From assembly GCF_009711085.1 (NCBI RefSeq), contig NZ_WMKA01000026.1, forward strand, positions 1-51,765: a stretch of DNA of 51,765 bases, read 5' to 3'. Shown in pieces: positions 35,917 through 42,815 of the stretch (position 1 is the first letter of the stretch; each line of letters begins with the position of its first letter). Made by a program: the position numbers and the translations under genes. The notes under the pieces were generated by a model that was given only the letters and a program-made list of their open reading frames with translations, searched no databases and was not told the DNA's origin. Origin of the DNA: Cellulosimicrobium composti (GTDB taxonomy: Bacteria; Actinomycetota; Actinomycetes; Actinomycetales; Cellulomonadaceae).

Positions 35917-38232
35917 ATGCTCACGCTCGGTTCGGACAGTCTCACCATCGTCGCCGTCATCGCGGTGATCGCGCTCGTGGCTCTCGTCTTCGCGTTCGTG
36001 CTGCGCAGACAGGTCCTCGCCGCGGACGACGGGACGGCGAAGATGCAGGACATCGCCCACGCCGTGCAGGAGGGCGCCGGGGCCTACCTGAACCGCCAGT
36101 TCCGCACGCTCGCGCTGTTCGCCGTCATCGTGTTCGGTCTGCTGTTCCTCCTGCCGGGTGACGGCGGGATCCGCGTGGGGCGCTCGGTCGCGTTCCTCGT
36201 GGGCGCGGGGTTCTCCGCGGCGATCGGCTACCTCGGCATGTGGCTCGCGGTCCGCGCCAACGTGCGCGTCGCGTCCGCCGCGACCCGGCCGGGCGGCCGC
36301 ACCGAGGGCGCGCGCATCGCGTTCCGCACGGGCGGCGTCGTCGGCATGTCGGTCGTGGGCCTCGGCCTGCTCGGCGCGGCAGGCGTCGTGCTCGTCTACA
36401 AGGGCGACGCTCCGGCAGTGCTCGAGGGCTTCGGCTTCGGCGCCGCGCTGCTCGCGATGTTCATGCGCGTCGGCGGCGGCATCTTCACCAAGGCGGCCGA
36501 CGTCGGCGCCGACCTCGTGGGCAAGGTCGAGCAGGGCATCCCCGAGGACGACCCCCGCAACGCCGCGACGATCGCGGACAACGTGGGCGACAACGTCGGC
36601 GACTGCGCGGGCATGGCGGCCGACCTCTTCGAGTCGTACGCCGTGACGCTCGTCGCGGCGCTCATCCTCGGCAAGGCCGCGATGGGCGAGGAGGGCCTCG
36701 TCTTCCCGCTCGTCGTCACCGCGCTCGGCGCGCTCGTCGCCGTCCTCGGCGTCTTCATCACGCGCGTGCGCGGCCAGGAGAACGGGCTCAAGGCGATCTA
36801 CCGCGGCTTCTACCTCTCGGCGCTCATCGGCGCGGTCCTCGCGGCGGTCGCCGCGTTCGTCTACCTGCCGTCGTCGTTCGCGGCGCTCGACGGGACCGCG
36901 GACCTCGGCGACCTCTCGGGGATCGCGGCCGACCCGCGCGTCGTCGCGAGTCTCGCGGTCGTCATCGGGATCGTCCTCGCGGGCATCATCCTGTGGATCA
37001 CGGGCTACTTCACCGGCACGACGTCGAAGCCCACCCTCCACGTCGCCGCCACGTCGCGCACGGGTGCGGCGACCGTCGTCCTGTCCGGCATCGGCGTCGG
37101 GTTCGAGTCCGCGGTGTACACGGCGGGCGTCATCGCCGCCGCGATCTGCGGTCTGTTCCTCCTCGCCGGGGGCTCGGTGTGGCTCGCGCTGTTCCTCGTG
37201 GCGCTCGCGGGCTGCGGCCTGCTCACCACGGTCGGCGTCATCGTCGCGATGGACACGTTCGGCCCCGTCTCGGACAACGCGCAGGGCATCTACGAGATGT
37301 CGGTGGGCGAGGCTGGCGACGGCGACGCGGAGGCCGCGCAGATCCTCACCGACCTCGACGCCGTCGGGAACACGACGAAGGCGATCACGAAGGGCATCGC
37401 GATCACGACCGCCGTCCTCGCGGCGACCGCGCTGTTCGGCTCGTACGCCGACGCCGTGAGCCACGCGCTCGCCGACGTCACCGAGCGCGGCAGCGGCCTC
37501 GTCACGGCGATGCTCGACTACCAGATCATCTCGCCGATCACCCTCGTCGGCGTGATCCTCGGCGCTGCGACCGTGTTCCTCTTCTCGGGCCTCGCGATCG
37601 ACGCCGTGACGCGCGCGGCCGGCGCGATCGTGTTCGAGGTGCGCCGCCAGTTCCGCGAGCACCCGGGCATCATGACGTTCCAGGAGCGTCCCGAGTACGG
37701 CAAGGTCGTGGACATCTGCACGCGCGACTCGCTGCGCGAGCTCGCCACGCCGGGCCTGCTCGCCGCGTTCGCGCCCATCGCCGTGGGCTTCGGCCTCGGC
37801 GTCGGGCCGCTCGCCGGGTTCCTCGCGGGCGCGATCGGCGCAGGCGTGCTCATGGCGGTGTTCCTCGCGAACTCGGGCGGTGCGTGGGACAACGCGAAGA
37901 AGATCGTCGAGGACGGCGCGTACGGCGGCAAGGGCTCCGAGGCGCACGCCGCGACCGTCATCGGCGACACCGTGGGCGACCCGTTCAAGGACACCGCGGG
38001 CCCGGCGATCAACCCGCTCATCAAGGTGATGAACCTCGTGTCCGTGCTCATCGCGCCCGCCGTGGTGCTCATGAGCGTCCCGGCGGACGCGAACCACGCG
38101 CTGCGCATCGGCATCGCCGTGGTCGCGGCGGCGATCGCGTTCGGCGCGGTCGTCATGTCCCGGCTGCGCGCCGCGCGCGTCGACCGCGAGCAGACGACGG
38201 TCGAGCCGGAGAGGGTCGTCACGGGAGCCTGA
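35917..38232 (+). CDS. hppA: Membrane-bound H+-translocating pyrophosphatase, K+-independent type
   Basis: 771 aa, about 16 membrane helices. It couples PPi hydrolysis to proton export. The substrate-binding motifs are GGGIFTKAADVGADLVGKVEQGIPEDDPRNAATIADNVGDNVGDCAGMAADLFESYA and the C-terminal DNAKKIVEDGAYGGKGSEAHAATVIGDTVGDPFKDTAGPAINPLIKVMNL. The K+-dependence position is Lys in GNTTKAITKG, the K+-independent state (Ala in K+-dependent enzymes). The ATG at 35917 has a near-perfect AAGGAGG at 35906-35912. It is preceded by an operator-like dyad and followed by a 13-bp hairpin. It removes PPi from biosynthesis while conserving energy. Confidence 0.97.
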   Translation: MLTLGSDSLTIVAVIAVIALVALVFAFVLRRQVLAADDGTAKMQDIAHAVQEGAGAYLNRQFRTLALFAVIVFGLLFLLPGDGGIRVGRSVAFLVGAGFSAAIGYLGMWLAVRANVRVASAATRPGGRTEGARIAFRTGGVVGMSVVGLGLLGAAGVVLVYKGDAPAVLEGFGFGAALLAMFMRVGGGIFTKAADVGADLVGKVEQGIPEDDPRNAATIADNVGDNVGDCAGMAADLFESYAVTLVAALILGKAAMGEEGLVFPLVVTALGALVAVLGVFITRVRGQENGLKAIYRGFYLSALIGAVLAAVAAFVYLPSSFAALDGTADLGDLSGIAADPRVVASLAVVIGIVLAGIILWITGYFTGTTSKPTLHVAATSRTGAATVVLSGIGVGFESAVYTAGVIAAAICGLFLLAGGSVWLALFLVALAGCGLLTTVGVIVAMDTFGPVSDNAQGIYEMSVGEAGDGDAEAAQILTDLDAVGNTTKAITKGIAITTAVLAATALFGSYADAVSHALADVTERGSGLVTAMLDYQIISPITLVGVILGAATVFLFSGLAIDAVTRAAGAIVFEVRRQFREHPGIMTFQERPEYGKVVDICTRDSLRELATPGLLAAFAPIAVGFGLGVGPLAGFLAGAIGAGVLMAVFLANSGGAWDNAKKIVEDGAYGGKGSEAHAATVIGDTVGDPFKDTAGPAINPLIKVMNLVSVLIAPAVVLMSVPADANHALRIGIAVVAAAIAFGAVVMSRLRAARVDREQTTVEPERVVTGA

Positions 38233-38254
38233 CCGGTCCCCGACCTGCGCGACG

Positions 38255-38284
38255 GAGGGCGCCCGGGACACCCCGGGCGCCCTC
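38255..38284 (+). terminator. Strong hairpin terminator of hppA
   Basis: Perfect 13-bp GC stem (38255-38267 with 38272-38284) with the 4-base loop ACAC, 22 bases after the hppA stop. Short T/C tail follows (TCTC). Confidence 0.85.
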
Positions 38285-38288
38285 TCTC

Positions 38289-38404
38289 GCGCTCGTCCTC
38301 GCACACGCCCCGCGCTCACGCGTCCTCGCATACGTCCCGCGTCAGCGCTCGTCCTCGCGCTCGCCCCGCGTGAGCGCTCGTCCTCGTCCTCGTCCTCGCC
38401 CTGA
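38289..38404. repeat. Four imperfect tandem repeats of 26-31 bp
   Basis: Units at 38289-38318, 38319-38344, 38345-38373 and 38374-38404 share GTCCTCGCxxxCGxCCCGCG and end in TCA or TGA. They fill the gap between the hppA hairpin and the lipoprotein gene. A further hairpin (38399-38407 with 38427-38435) overlaps the lipoprotein stop. No gene is seen inside. Confidence 0.65.
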
Positions 38405-38429
38405 CCGCGGCCGACCGCGGCCGCGCCGG

Positions 38430-39767
38430 TCAGGGCCAGGCGTCGCGCCAGGCGGCGAGGAACACGTCGCCGTCGATCCGGGTCGGGTACGTGATCTCCT
38501 CCGGCTCGGGGTCCGGCCCCGCGGCGAACCGCACCGCGAACGCGCCGCCCGCCCGGACCTGCACCGGCGTCCCGGCGGGCACCCGGACGGCGAGCTCGCG
38601 CGCGAGCGTCGCGACGTCGTCCTCCGTCAGCGTCGACTCGGCGAGCTCGGCGTCGACCCGGTCCTGCGTGGCGAGGCGCACGAGGGCCGGCACGGCGGCG
38701 CCGAGGTCGCGCACCTGGGCCGCGGTGAGCGCGCCCGTCTCGTGCCCGGCGACGACCGCCCGGAAGACGCGCGGGGCCGGCACGTCCGCGGGTGCCGCGG
38801 CGTCGCTCGTCGCCACGACCGACCCCAGGGCGGCGGCGTCCGGGTCGTCGGCGAGGTCGTGCTCGAGCGCGGCGGCCGCCTCCACGTCGCGCGTGCGGAC
38901 CTCGATCCCGTCCGCGCCGACCGTGACGGCCACGACGTCGGGGCGCGCCTCGAGGGTCCGCGCGAGGTCGAGCACGCGCGCGGAAGTCTGCGCGTCCGTC
39001 CCGTCGACCGCGACGCCGCCGCCCTCGACCACGAGCTCGCGCGCGAGACGCGGCGCGGCGCGGCGCGCGAGGGCCCGCGCGTCGGCGATGTCGGCAGAGT
39101 CCGCCACGCGGAGCTCGACGCGCGGGGGCGTCGTCTCGAGATGCGCCCCCGTGACGCCGAACCGCTCGTCGACGGCACGGAACGCGGCGAGCGCGTCCGT
39201 CGGGTCGTCGCCCGCGCCGACCACGGCGGCGAACGACCCGGCCCGCACGTCGACGGCCGCGTCCGCGAGCGGCTCCAGGTCACCACCGGGCGTCGCGAGG
39301 TCCTCGACGAGGTCCGCGAAACGGGTCGGGTCGTCCAGGTCGACGTCCACGCCGCGCACGCCGAGCTCCGCCGAGACGAGGCCGGGCTCGACGCGCAGGC
39401 CGTGCCACAGGTCGAGGACCGCGTCGTTGGCCTCGCGGTCCGGGCGCGCCCCGAGCCGCACGTGCCCGACCTCGAGCGTCGCGTCGACGCCGCCGTGCTC
39501 GCGCACGTACCCGCCGAGCGCGTGGAGGAGCTCGGCGACCCGCTCGTCGGGCGTGCCGGCCGCGACGACGACCGTCCCGTCCGCGGTCCCGGAGAAGGGC
39601 AGGTTGTTGGCGCCGGACGCCGAGACGTCGGACACGTCGGGCGTGCCCTCCCAGTCCGCCTCGAACTGCCGTGCCTTCGCGGTGCCCGCGTTGACCGCGC
39701 AGCCCGCGAGGACGGCCGCCGCCGCGCCGACCGGGACGGCGCGCTTCCTCGGGGTTCGCGTACGCAT
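38430..39767 (-). CDS. Exported lipoprotein of unknown function
   Basis: 445 aa. A basic start, hydrophobic stretch and the lipobox VLAGC (Cys23) mark a lipoprotein signal peptide; mature protein is acylated at C23. The remaining 420 residues are acidic and Ala/Val/Asp-rich. Similar segments recur at about 60-90 residue intervals (for example VVVAAGTPDERVAELLHALGGYVREHGGVDATLEVGHV, later ADARALARRAAPRLARELVVEGGGVAVDGTDA and VATLARELAVRVPAGTPVQVRAGG), suggesting internal BON-like or similar alpha/beta repeats. No enzyme motif is visible. Only the signal and lipobox are certain. A strong hairpin upstream separates it from the secreted-protein pair. Confidence 0.8.
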   Translation of the reverse strand: MRTRTPRKRAVPVGAAAAVLAGCAVNAGTAKARQFEADWEGTPDVSDVSASGANNLPFSGTADGTVVVAAGTPDERVAELLHALGGYVREHGGVDATLEVGHVRLGARPDREANDAVLDLWHGLRVEPGLVSAELGVRGVDVDLDDPTRFADLVEDLATPGGDLEPLADAAVDVRAGSFAAVVGAGDDPTDALAAFRAVDERFGVTGAHLETTPPRVELRVADSADIADARALARRAAPRLARELVVEGGGVAVDGTDAQTSARVLDLARTLEARPDVVAVTVGADGIEVRTRDVEAAAALEHDLADDPDAAALGSVVATSDAAAPADVPAPRVFRAVVAGHETGALTAAQVRDLGAAVPALVRLATQDRVDAELAESTLTEDDVATLARELAVRVPAGTPVQVRAGGAFAVRFAAGPDPEPEEITYPTRIDGDVFLAAWRDAWP

Positions 39768-39787
39768 CCCGCGAGCCTACGAGACGG

Positions 39788-39835
39788 CGACGGCCCTCGG
39801 GCGCGGGGGCGGGGACCCGCGCCCGAGGGCCGTCG
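39788..39835 (-). terminator. 20-bp hairpin terminator of the secreted-protein/small-membrane-protein pair
   Basis: Perfect stem of 20 bp (39788-39807 with 39816-39835), 8-base loop. It follows the 81-aa membrane gene on the minus strand, with a short minisatellite between. Confidence 0.8.
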
Positions 39836-39846
39836 TCGCTCCCGGG

Positions 39847-39906
39847 GCCGTCGGGTGCGCCGCCGTCGGGTGCGTCGCTGTCAGCTGCGCCACCGTGGGG
39901 TGCAGC
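39847..39906. repeat. 15-bp minisatellite (four units)
   Basis: Four consecutive 15-base units at 39847, 39862, 39877 and 39892. Units 1 and 2 differ at one base; units 3 and 4 are more diverged. It lies between the terminator and the small membrane gene's stop. Confidence 0.75.
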
Positions 39907-39932
39907 CCCGACGGTGCGGCGTCGGTCCGGTG

Positions 39933-40178
39933 CTACGAGGACCCGCGCCGGCGCCCCAGGAGGACGCGCAGGACGACGTACGGCAGGAGCACGGCCCCTC
40001 CCGCGGCGAGCCACTGCCCCTCCGCGGCGGCGCACAGCGCCGCGGCGGCGACGGCGCCGGACGTGGTGACGGTCGTGACCGACCTCGGCTCCTCCCGCTG
40101 CTCGGCCGCGTGCTGCGACCACGCGACGAGGATCCCGAGCGCGCCGCACAGCAGGAGCCACAGGTTGGTCTCGGTCAT
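39933..40178 (-). CDS. Small membrane protein, possible immunity or partner protein
   Basis: 81 aa. Two or three membrane segments: TNLWLLLCGALGILVAWSQ (about 4-22), and GAVAAAALCAAAEGQWLAAGGAVLLPYVVLRVLL (about 41-74), ending in basic RRRGSS. No named family. The ATG at 40178 has GGAGG eight bases upstream, and overlaps the stop of the secreted-protein gene (ATGA). That coupling strongly implies the two act together. A role as immunity or release factor for the upstream secreted protein is a hypothesis from arrangement only. Confidence 0.75.
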   Translation of the reverse strand: MTETNLWLLLCGALGILVAWSQHAAEQREEPRSVTTVTTSGAVAAAALCAAAEGQWLAAGGAVLLPYVVLRVLLGRRRGSS

Positions 40179-41146
40179 CGGCAGTACCTCCCCGCCTCGG
40201 AGCCCGCGTACGGCTGCCACACGTTCACACGGTCGACGTAGTACACGAACTTGATGCACCGTCCCTCGTTGTACCAGAGGCGCGCGTAGAGCGAGCCCGC
40301 CTGCGCCATGGCGCCGATCGCCTTGGCGACGGCGTGCGGGACCAGCCCTCCGACGAGCGCCACGACCTGCGCTCCGTCGGCGAGCCGGCGCGTCTCGTTG
40401 CGGTTGAAGTACACGGTGGTGTTCCACCAGGTCTTGGTCACCTTCGGGTCCGCGACGACGGGGTAGGTCGTGCCGGGACCGGTCGTGATCGTCTGGACGA
40501 TCGTGTCCCCGCGGACGGTGTACGCCGTGCTCAGCGGTGCGCCGTCGGCGTCGGTCGCCCACGGCGCGCCGACCTCGCCGACGGTCACGGCGACGCCCGG
40601 GGCGACCTCCTGCACGAGCTCGACGGTGCCGTCCGGACCCGGGACCGGCGTGACGCCGTCCCCGAACGCGTAGGTGAACTCGTGCGGGTCGTCGGGGCCC
40701 GGCGTGATGGTCTGGATGCGGACCGAGCCGTCGTCGAGGACCTGCACCGCGGCGTGGGCCCCGCCGTCGACGGCGGGGTAGACGATCGTGCCGTCCGAGG
40801 CGACCTCGCCGTCGCCGGTGGTGACCTCCGCCGGGAGCGACACCTCGAGCGCGGGCGACGGCTCCGACGCGGACTCCAGGAGCACGGGCCGGTCCGCGTC
40901 GAGCGGGACGGTGGCGTCGACGCTGGAGGCCCGGGCGACGACCGTCGCGTCCTCCCGCGTCCCGGACAGGACCCGGCCCTGGTCGGGCGCGACGTCCGCG
41001 ATGAGGTCGGCGGTGGCCTCGGTGCGGTCCGGGGCGGGGTGTCCGGGCCGGACCGCGCCCGCCGAGGCGCTCGTCGCCCCGACGGAGAGCAGCAGGGCGG
41101 TACTGAGTCCGACGGCGACGACGGAGGTGGCAGGACGAGCAGGCAT
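40175..41146 (-). CDS. Secreted protein with hydrophobic, two-Cys C-terminal domain
   Basis: 323 aa. The N-terminal signal peptide MPARPATSVVAVGLSTALLLSVGATSASA is predicted to be cut after ASA (residue 29). A beta-rich middle of about 200 residues has two similar stretches around IQTITPGPDDPHEF and IVQTITTGPGTTYPVVADP. The C-terminal 85 residues, after PVVADP, begin KTWWNTTVYFNRNETRRLADGA, include a helix GGLVPHAVAKAIGAMAQAGSLYARLWY, and carry two Cys near the end (EGRCIKF and GRYCR), a likely disulfide. I recall uncharacterised actinobacterial exported proteins with this junction. The ATG at 41146 follows AGGGGG. Followed by an overlapping small membrane gene. Role unknown; a membrane-active exported peptide precursor is possible. 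Confidence 0.78.
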   Translation of the reverse strand: MPARPATSVVAVGLSTALLLSVGATSASAGAVRPGHPAPDRTEATADLIADVAPDQGRVLSGTREDATVVARASSVDATVPLDADRPVLLESASEPSPALEVSLPAEVTTGDGEVASDGTIVYPAVDGGAHAAVQVLDDGSVRIQTITPGPDDPHEFTYAFGDGVTPVPGPDGTVELVQEVAPGVAVTVGEVGAPWATDADGAPLSTAYTVRGDTIVQTITTGPGTTYPVVADPKVTKTWWNTTVYFNRNETRRLADGAQVVALVGGLVPHAVAKAIGAMAQAGSLYARLWYNEGRCIKFVYYVDRVNVWQPYAGSEAGRYCR

Positions 41147-41204
41147 GTGTTTCCCCCTGGGTGCGTGAGTGCGGAGGCACCGGGCTGGTGCCCCCGTCGG
41201 TTCG

Positions 41205-41222
41205 TGCTACGTAAAAGTAGCA
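41205..41222. promoter_or_regulatory. TGCTAC/GTAGCA inverted repeat upstream of the secreted-protein gene
   Basis: Perfect 6-bp arms with a 6-base A-rich spacer, 59 bases upstream of the ATG, in the only AT-rich patch of that gap. A plausible operator; no -10 can be fixed with confidence. Confidence 0.4.
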
Positions 41223-41284
41223 TCACGGTCGCCCGCCCGGTGCCGAGCATGTCGTGGTAGCCCGACCAGGCCGCGAGCCGGGAG

Positions 41285-41302
41285 ACAACCGCATGGTCGG
41301 CG
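41285..41302. repeat. Dispersed repeat copy (ACAACCGCATGGTCGGCG)
   Basis: Exact 18-base copy of the arm at 32602-32619. Here it stands alone with no inverted partner, between the divergent secreted-protein gene and the plus-strand exported-protein gene. Confidence 0.6.
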
Positions 41303-41362
41303 AGGGCGGTATGGCGGAAAGTGCGGTTCGGGTGGTTCGTCCCGGGCGCCGGAGGCGTCATC

Positions 41363-42016
41363 ATGGGGACCATGCGATCTCCGGTGCGCGTCGTGGCCCA
41401 CGCCGCGGTCCTCGCCGTCGTCGCGGGGACGTGCCTGGCCGTCGTCGCGAGCGGGGCGTTCGACGTCGTGTCGCTCCCCGCGGCCGCGCCCGCCGCCGCG
41501 CCGCCCGCACCGAGCGCGGGACCGGGCGACGACGCCGCCCCGGCCGGCACCGGTCCGGACACCGAGGCCGGCGCGGACGACGGGACCTCCGGGGGCGACC
41601 CCGGCGCGGACGACGGCACGGGTGTCGACGACGGCACCGCGGACGACGACGGTGACGGCGCGGCGGACCCCACGGAGCCCGACCCTCGGTGCCGCGAGGC
41701 CGAGGTCGCGTGGGGCGCCGCGGCCAAGGCGCAGGTGAACCTGACCGTCGAGCACCCCGAGGCGCTCGTGGACGGGTTCACGACGGCGCGCGACACGCTC
41801 GCCGGGGCGTCGCCGCCCGACGAGATCGCGCGGGACTGGGCCGTCGTGACGACCTACCTGACGATGATCGCGGACGAGGTCGAGGCGACCGGGTCGGGCG
41901 ACACGGACGAGCTGTCCCGGGCGATCGACCGCGTCGGGCGACGTATCGACACGGGCGCGCTGACGTCGTCGTCCCAGGCCGTGACGGACTTCTTCCGGGC
42001 GGGCTGCACGCGCTGA
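41363..42016 (+). CDS. Exported or membrane-anchored protein with acidic linker, paralogue of the next gene
   Basis: 217 aa. A hydrophobic N-terminal segment (about 8-30) is a signal peptide or anchor; AGTC is not a good lipobox. A Pro/Ala- then Asp/Gly/Thr-rich linker (about 38-105) precedes a helical C-terminal domain of about 110 residues (CREAEVAWGAAAKAQVNLTVEHPEALVDGFTTARDTLAGASPPDEIARDWAVVTTYLTMIADEVEA, ending FFRAGCTR). The first and last Cys of this domain match those of the next gene's domain. The ATG at 41363 has GGAGG seven bases upstream. Function unknown. Confidence 0.75.
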   Translation: MGTMRSPVRVVAHAAVLAVVAGTCLAVVASGAFDVVSLPAAAPAAAPPAPSAGPGDDAAPAGTGPDTEAGADDGTSGGDPGADDGTGVDDGTADDDGDGAADPTEPDPRCREAEVAWGAAAKAQVNLTVEHPEALVDGFTTARDTLAGASPPDEIARDWAVVTTYLTMIADEVEATGSGDTDELSRAIDRVGRRIDTGALTSSSQAVTDFFRAGCTR

Positions 42017-42067
42017 GCGGCCCGACCACCACCCGCGTGCCGCGGGGCCGCCGTGGCGTGCGACACA

Positions 42068-42083
42068 TGGGGAGCGGTCCCCA
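42068..42083. terminator. Short hairpin between the two related genes
   Basis: TGGGGA-GCGG-TCCCCA: perfect 6-bp stem with 4-base loop, 51 bases after the first gene's stop and 43 bases before the next start. It could end the first transcript or be a regulatory dyad for the second. Confidence 0.4.
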
Positions 42084-42126
42084 CCTGGGCGGTTCGGGGG
42101 AGCGCGCGGCTCCGCGGTAGGAAACG

Positions 42127-42660
42127 ATGGGTGTCATGAGCAACCGACTGACGACCCTGAAGACCACGACCGCCCTGGCGACGAGCGCCCTGCTCGTGCT
42201 GGGCCTCGCCGCGTGCGGCGGCTCGGGCGACGACGCGAGCACCGACACCGAGACCACGACCGAGGAGTCGACCCCGACCGAGGACGAGTCCTCGGCGTCC
42301 GACGAGCCGACCGAGGAGGAGTCCGGCGACGTCGAGGCGTCGGGCGACTTCTGCACCGCCTACCAGGCGCTGCTCGACGCGCAGAGCACCCTGGGCGCGA
42401 TCGACACGAGCGACCCCGACGCGGCCGTCGTCCAGTTCGAGACGTTCACCGCGTCGCTCGAGGCCGCCGAGGCGCCGGCCGAGATCAGCGCCGACTGGGA
42501 CACGGTGACGGGCGCGTTCCGCCAGCTCTCCGACACCCTGGAGGCGGCGCAGGAGGACCCGGCGAACGCCGACATGTCCGGGATCACGTCGATCATGACC
42601 GACGAGGAGTTCCAGACCTCGGCGCAGAACGTCGCGGTGTACGGCACGCAGAACTGCTGA
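42127..42660 (+). CDS. Small lipoprotein with acidic linker
   Basis: 177 aa. Lipobox GLAAC with Cys30 after a basic/hydrophobic signal peptide. A Thr/Glu/Asp/Ser linker (about 33-70) leads to a helical domain beginning FCTAYQALLDAQSTLGAIDTSDPDAAVVQFETFTASLEAAEAPAEISADWDTVTGAFRQLSDTLEA and ending YGTQNC. Both the PAEISADW/PDEIARDW segment and the flanking Cys pair match the preceding protein, so the two are tandem paralogues with different anchors. ATG codons at 42127 and 42136 are both possible; AGGAAA is close to the first. Function unknown; a surface ligand-binding or adhesion role is only a guess. Confidence 0.78.
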   Translation: MGVMSNRLTTLKTTTALATSALLVLGLAACGGSGDDASTDTETTTEESTPTEDESSASDEPTEEESGDVEASGDFCTAYQALLDAQSTLGAIDTSDPDAAVVQFETFTASLEAAEAPAEISADWDTVTGAFRQLSDTLEAAQEDPANADMSGITSIMTDEEFQTSAQNVAVYGTQNC

Positions 42661-42676
42661 CGTCCCGACCGCACCC

Positions 42677-42710
42677 CGGACCCCGGCCCGCCTCGGCGCG
42701 CCGGGGTCCG
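42677..42710 (+). terminator. Hairpin downstream of the small lipoprotein gene
   Basis: 11-bp stem 42677-42687 with 42700-42710, 12-base loop, 17 bases after the stop. It is followed by three tandem 10-base units (about 42711-42740). Confidence 0.65.
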
Positions 42711-42815
42711 GTGCGTCCGGTGCCGTCCGGTGCCGTCCGGGGCGCCCCGCGCGACCGAGCGCGCCCGCCTCCTCGCCGACCGGCCCGACCCGCGCGCATC
42801 GGCCAGGATGGACCC

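Noticed and set aside
40175-41146. Calling the secreted protein a class II bacteriocin outright.
   Set aside because: It lacks a double-Gly leader and any dedicated ABC exporter, and it has a Sec signal peptide and a large middle domain. Only an arrangement-based hypothesis is kept.
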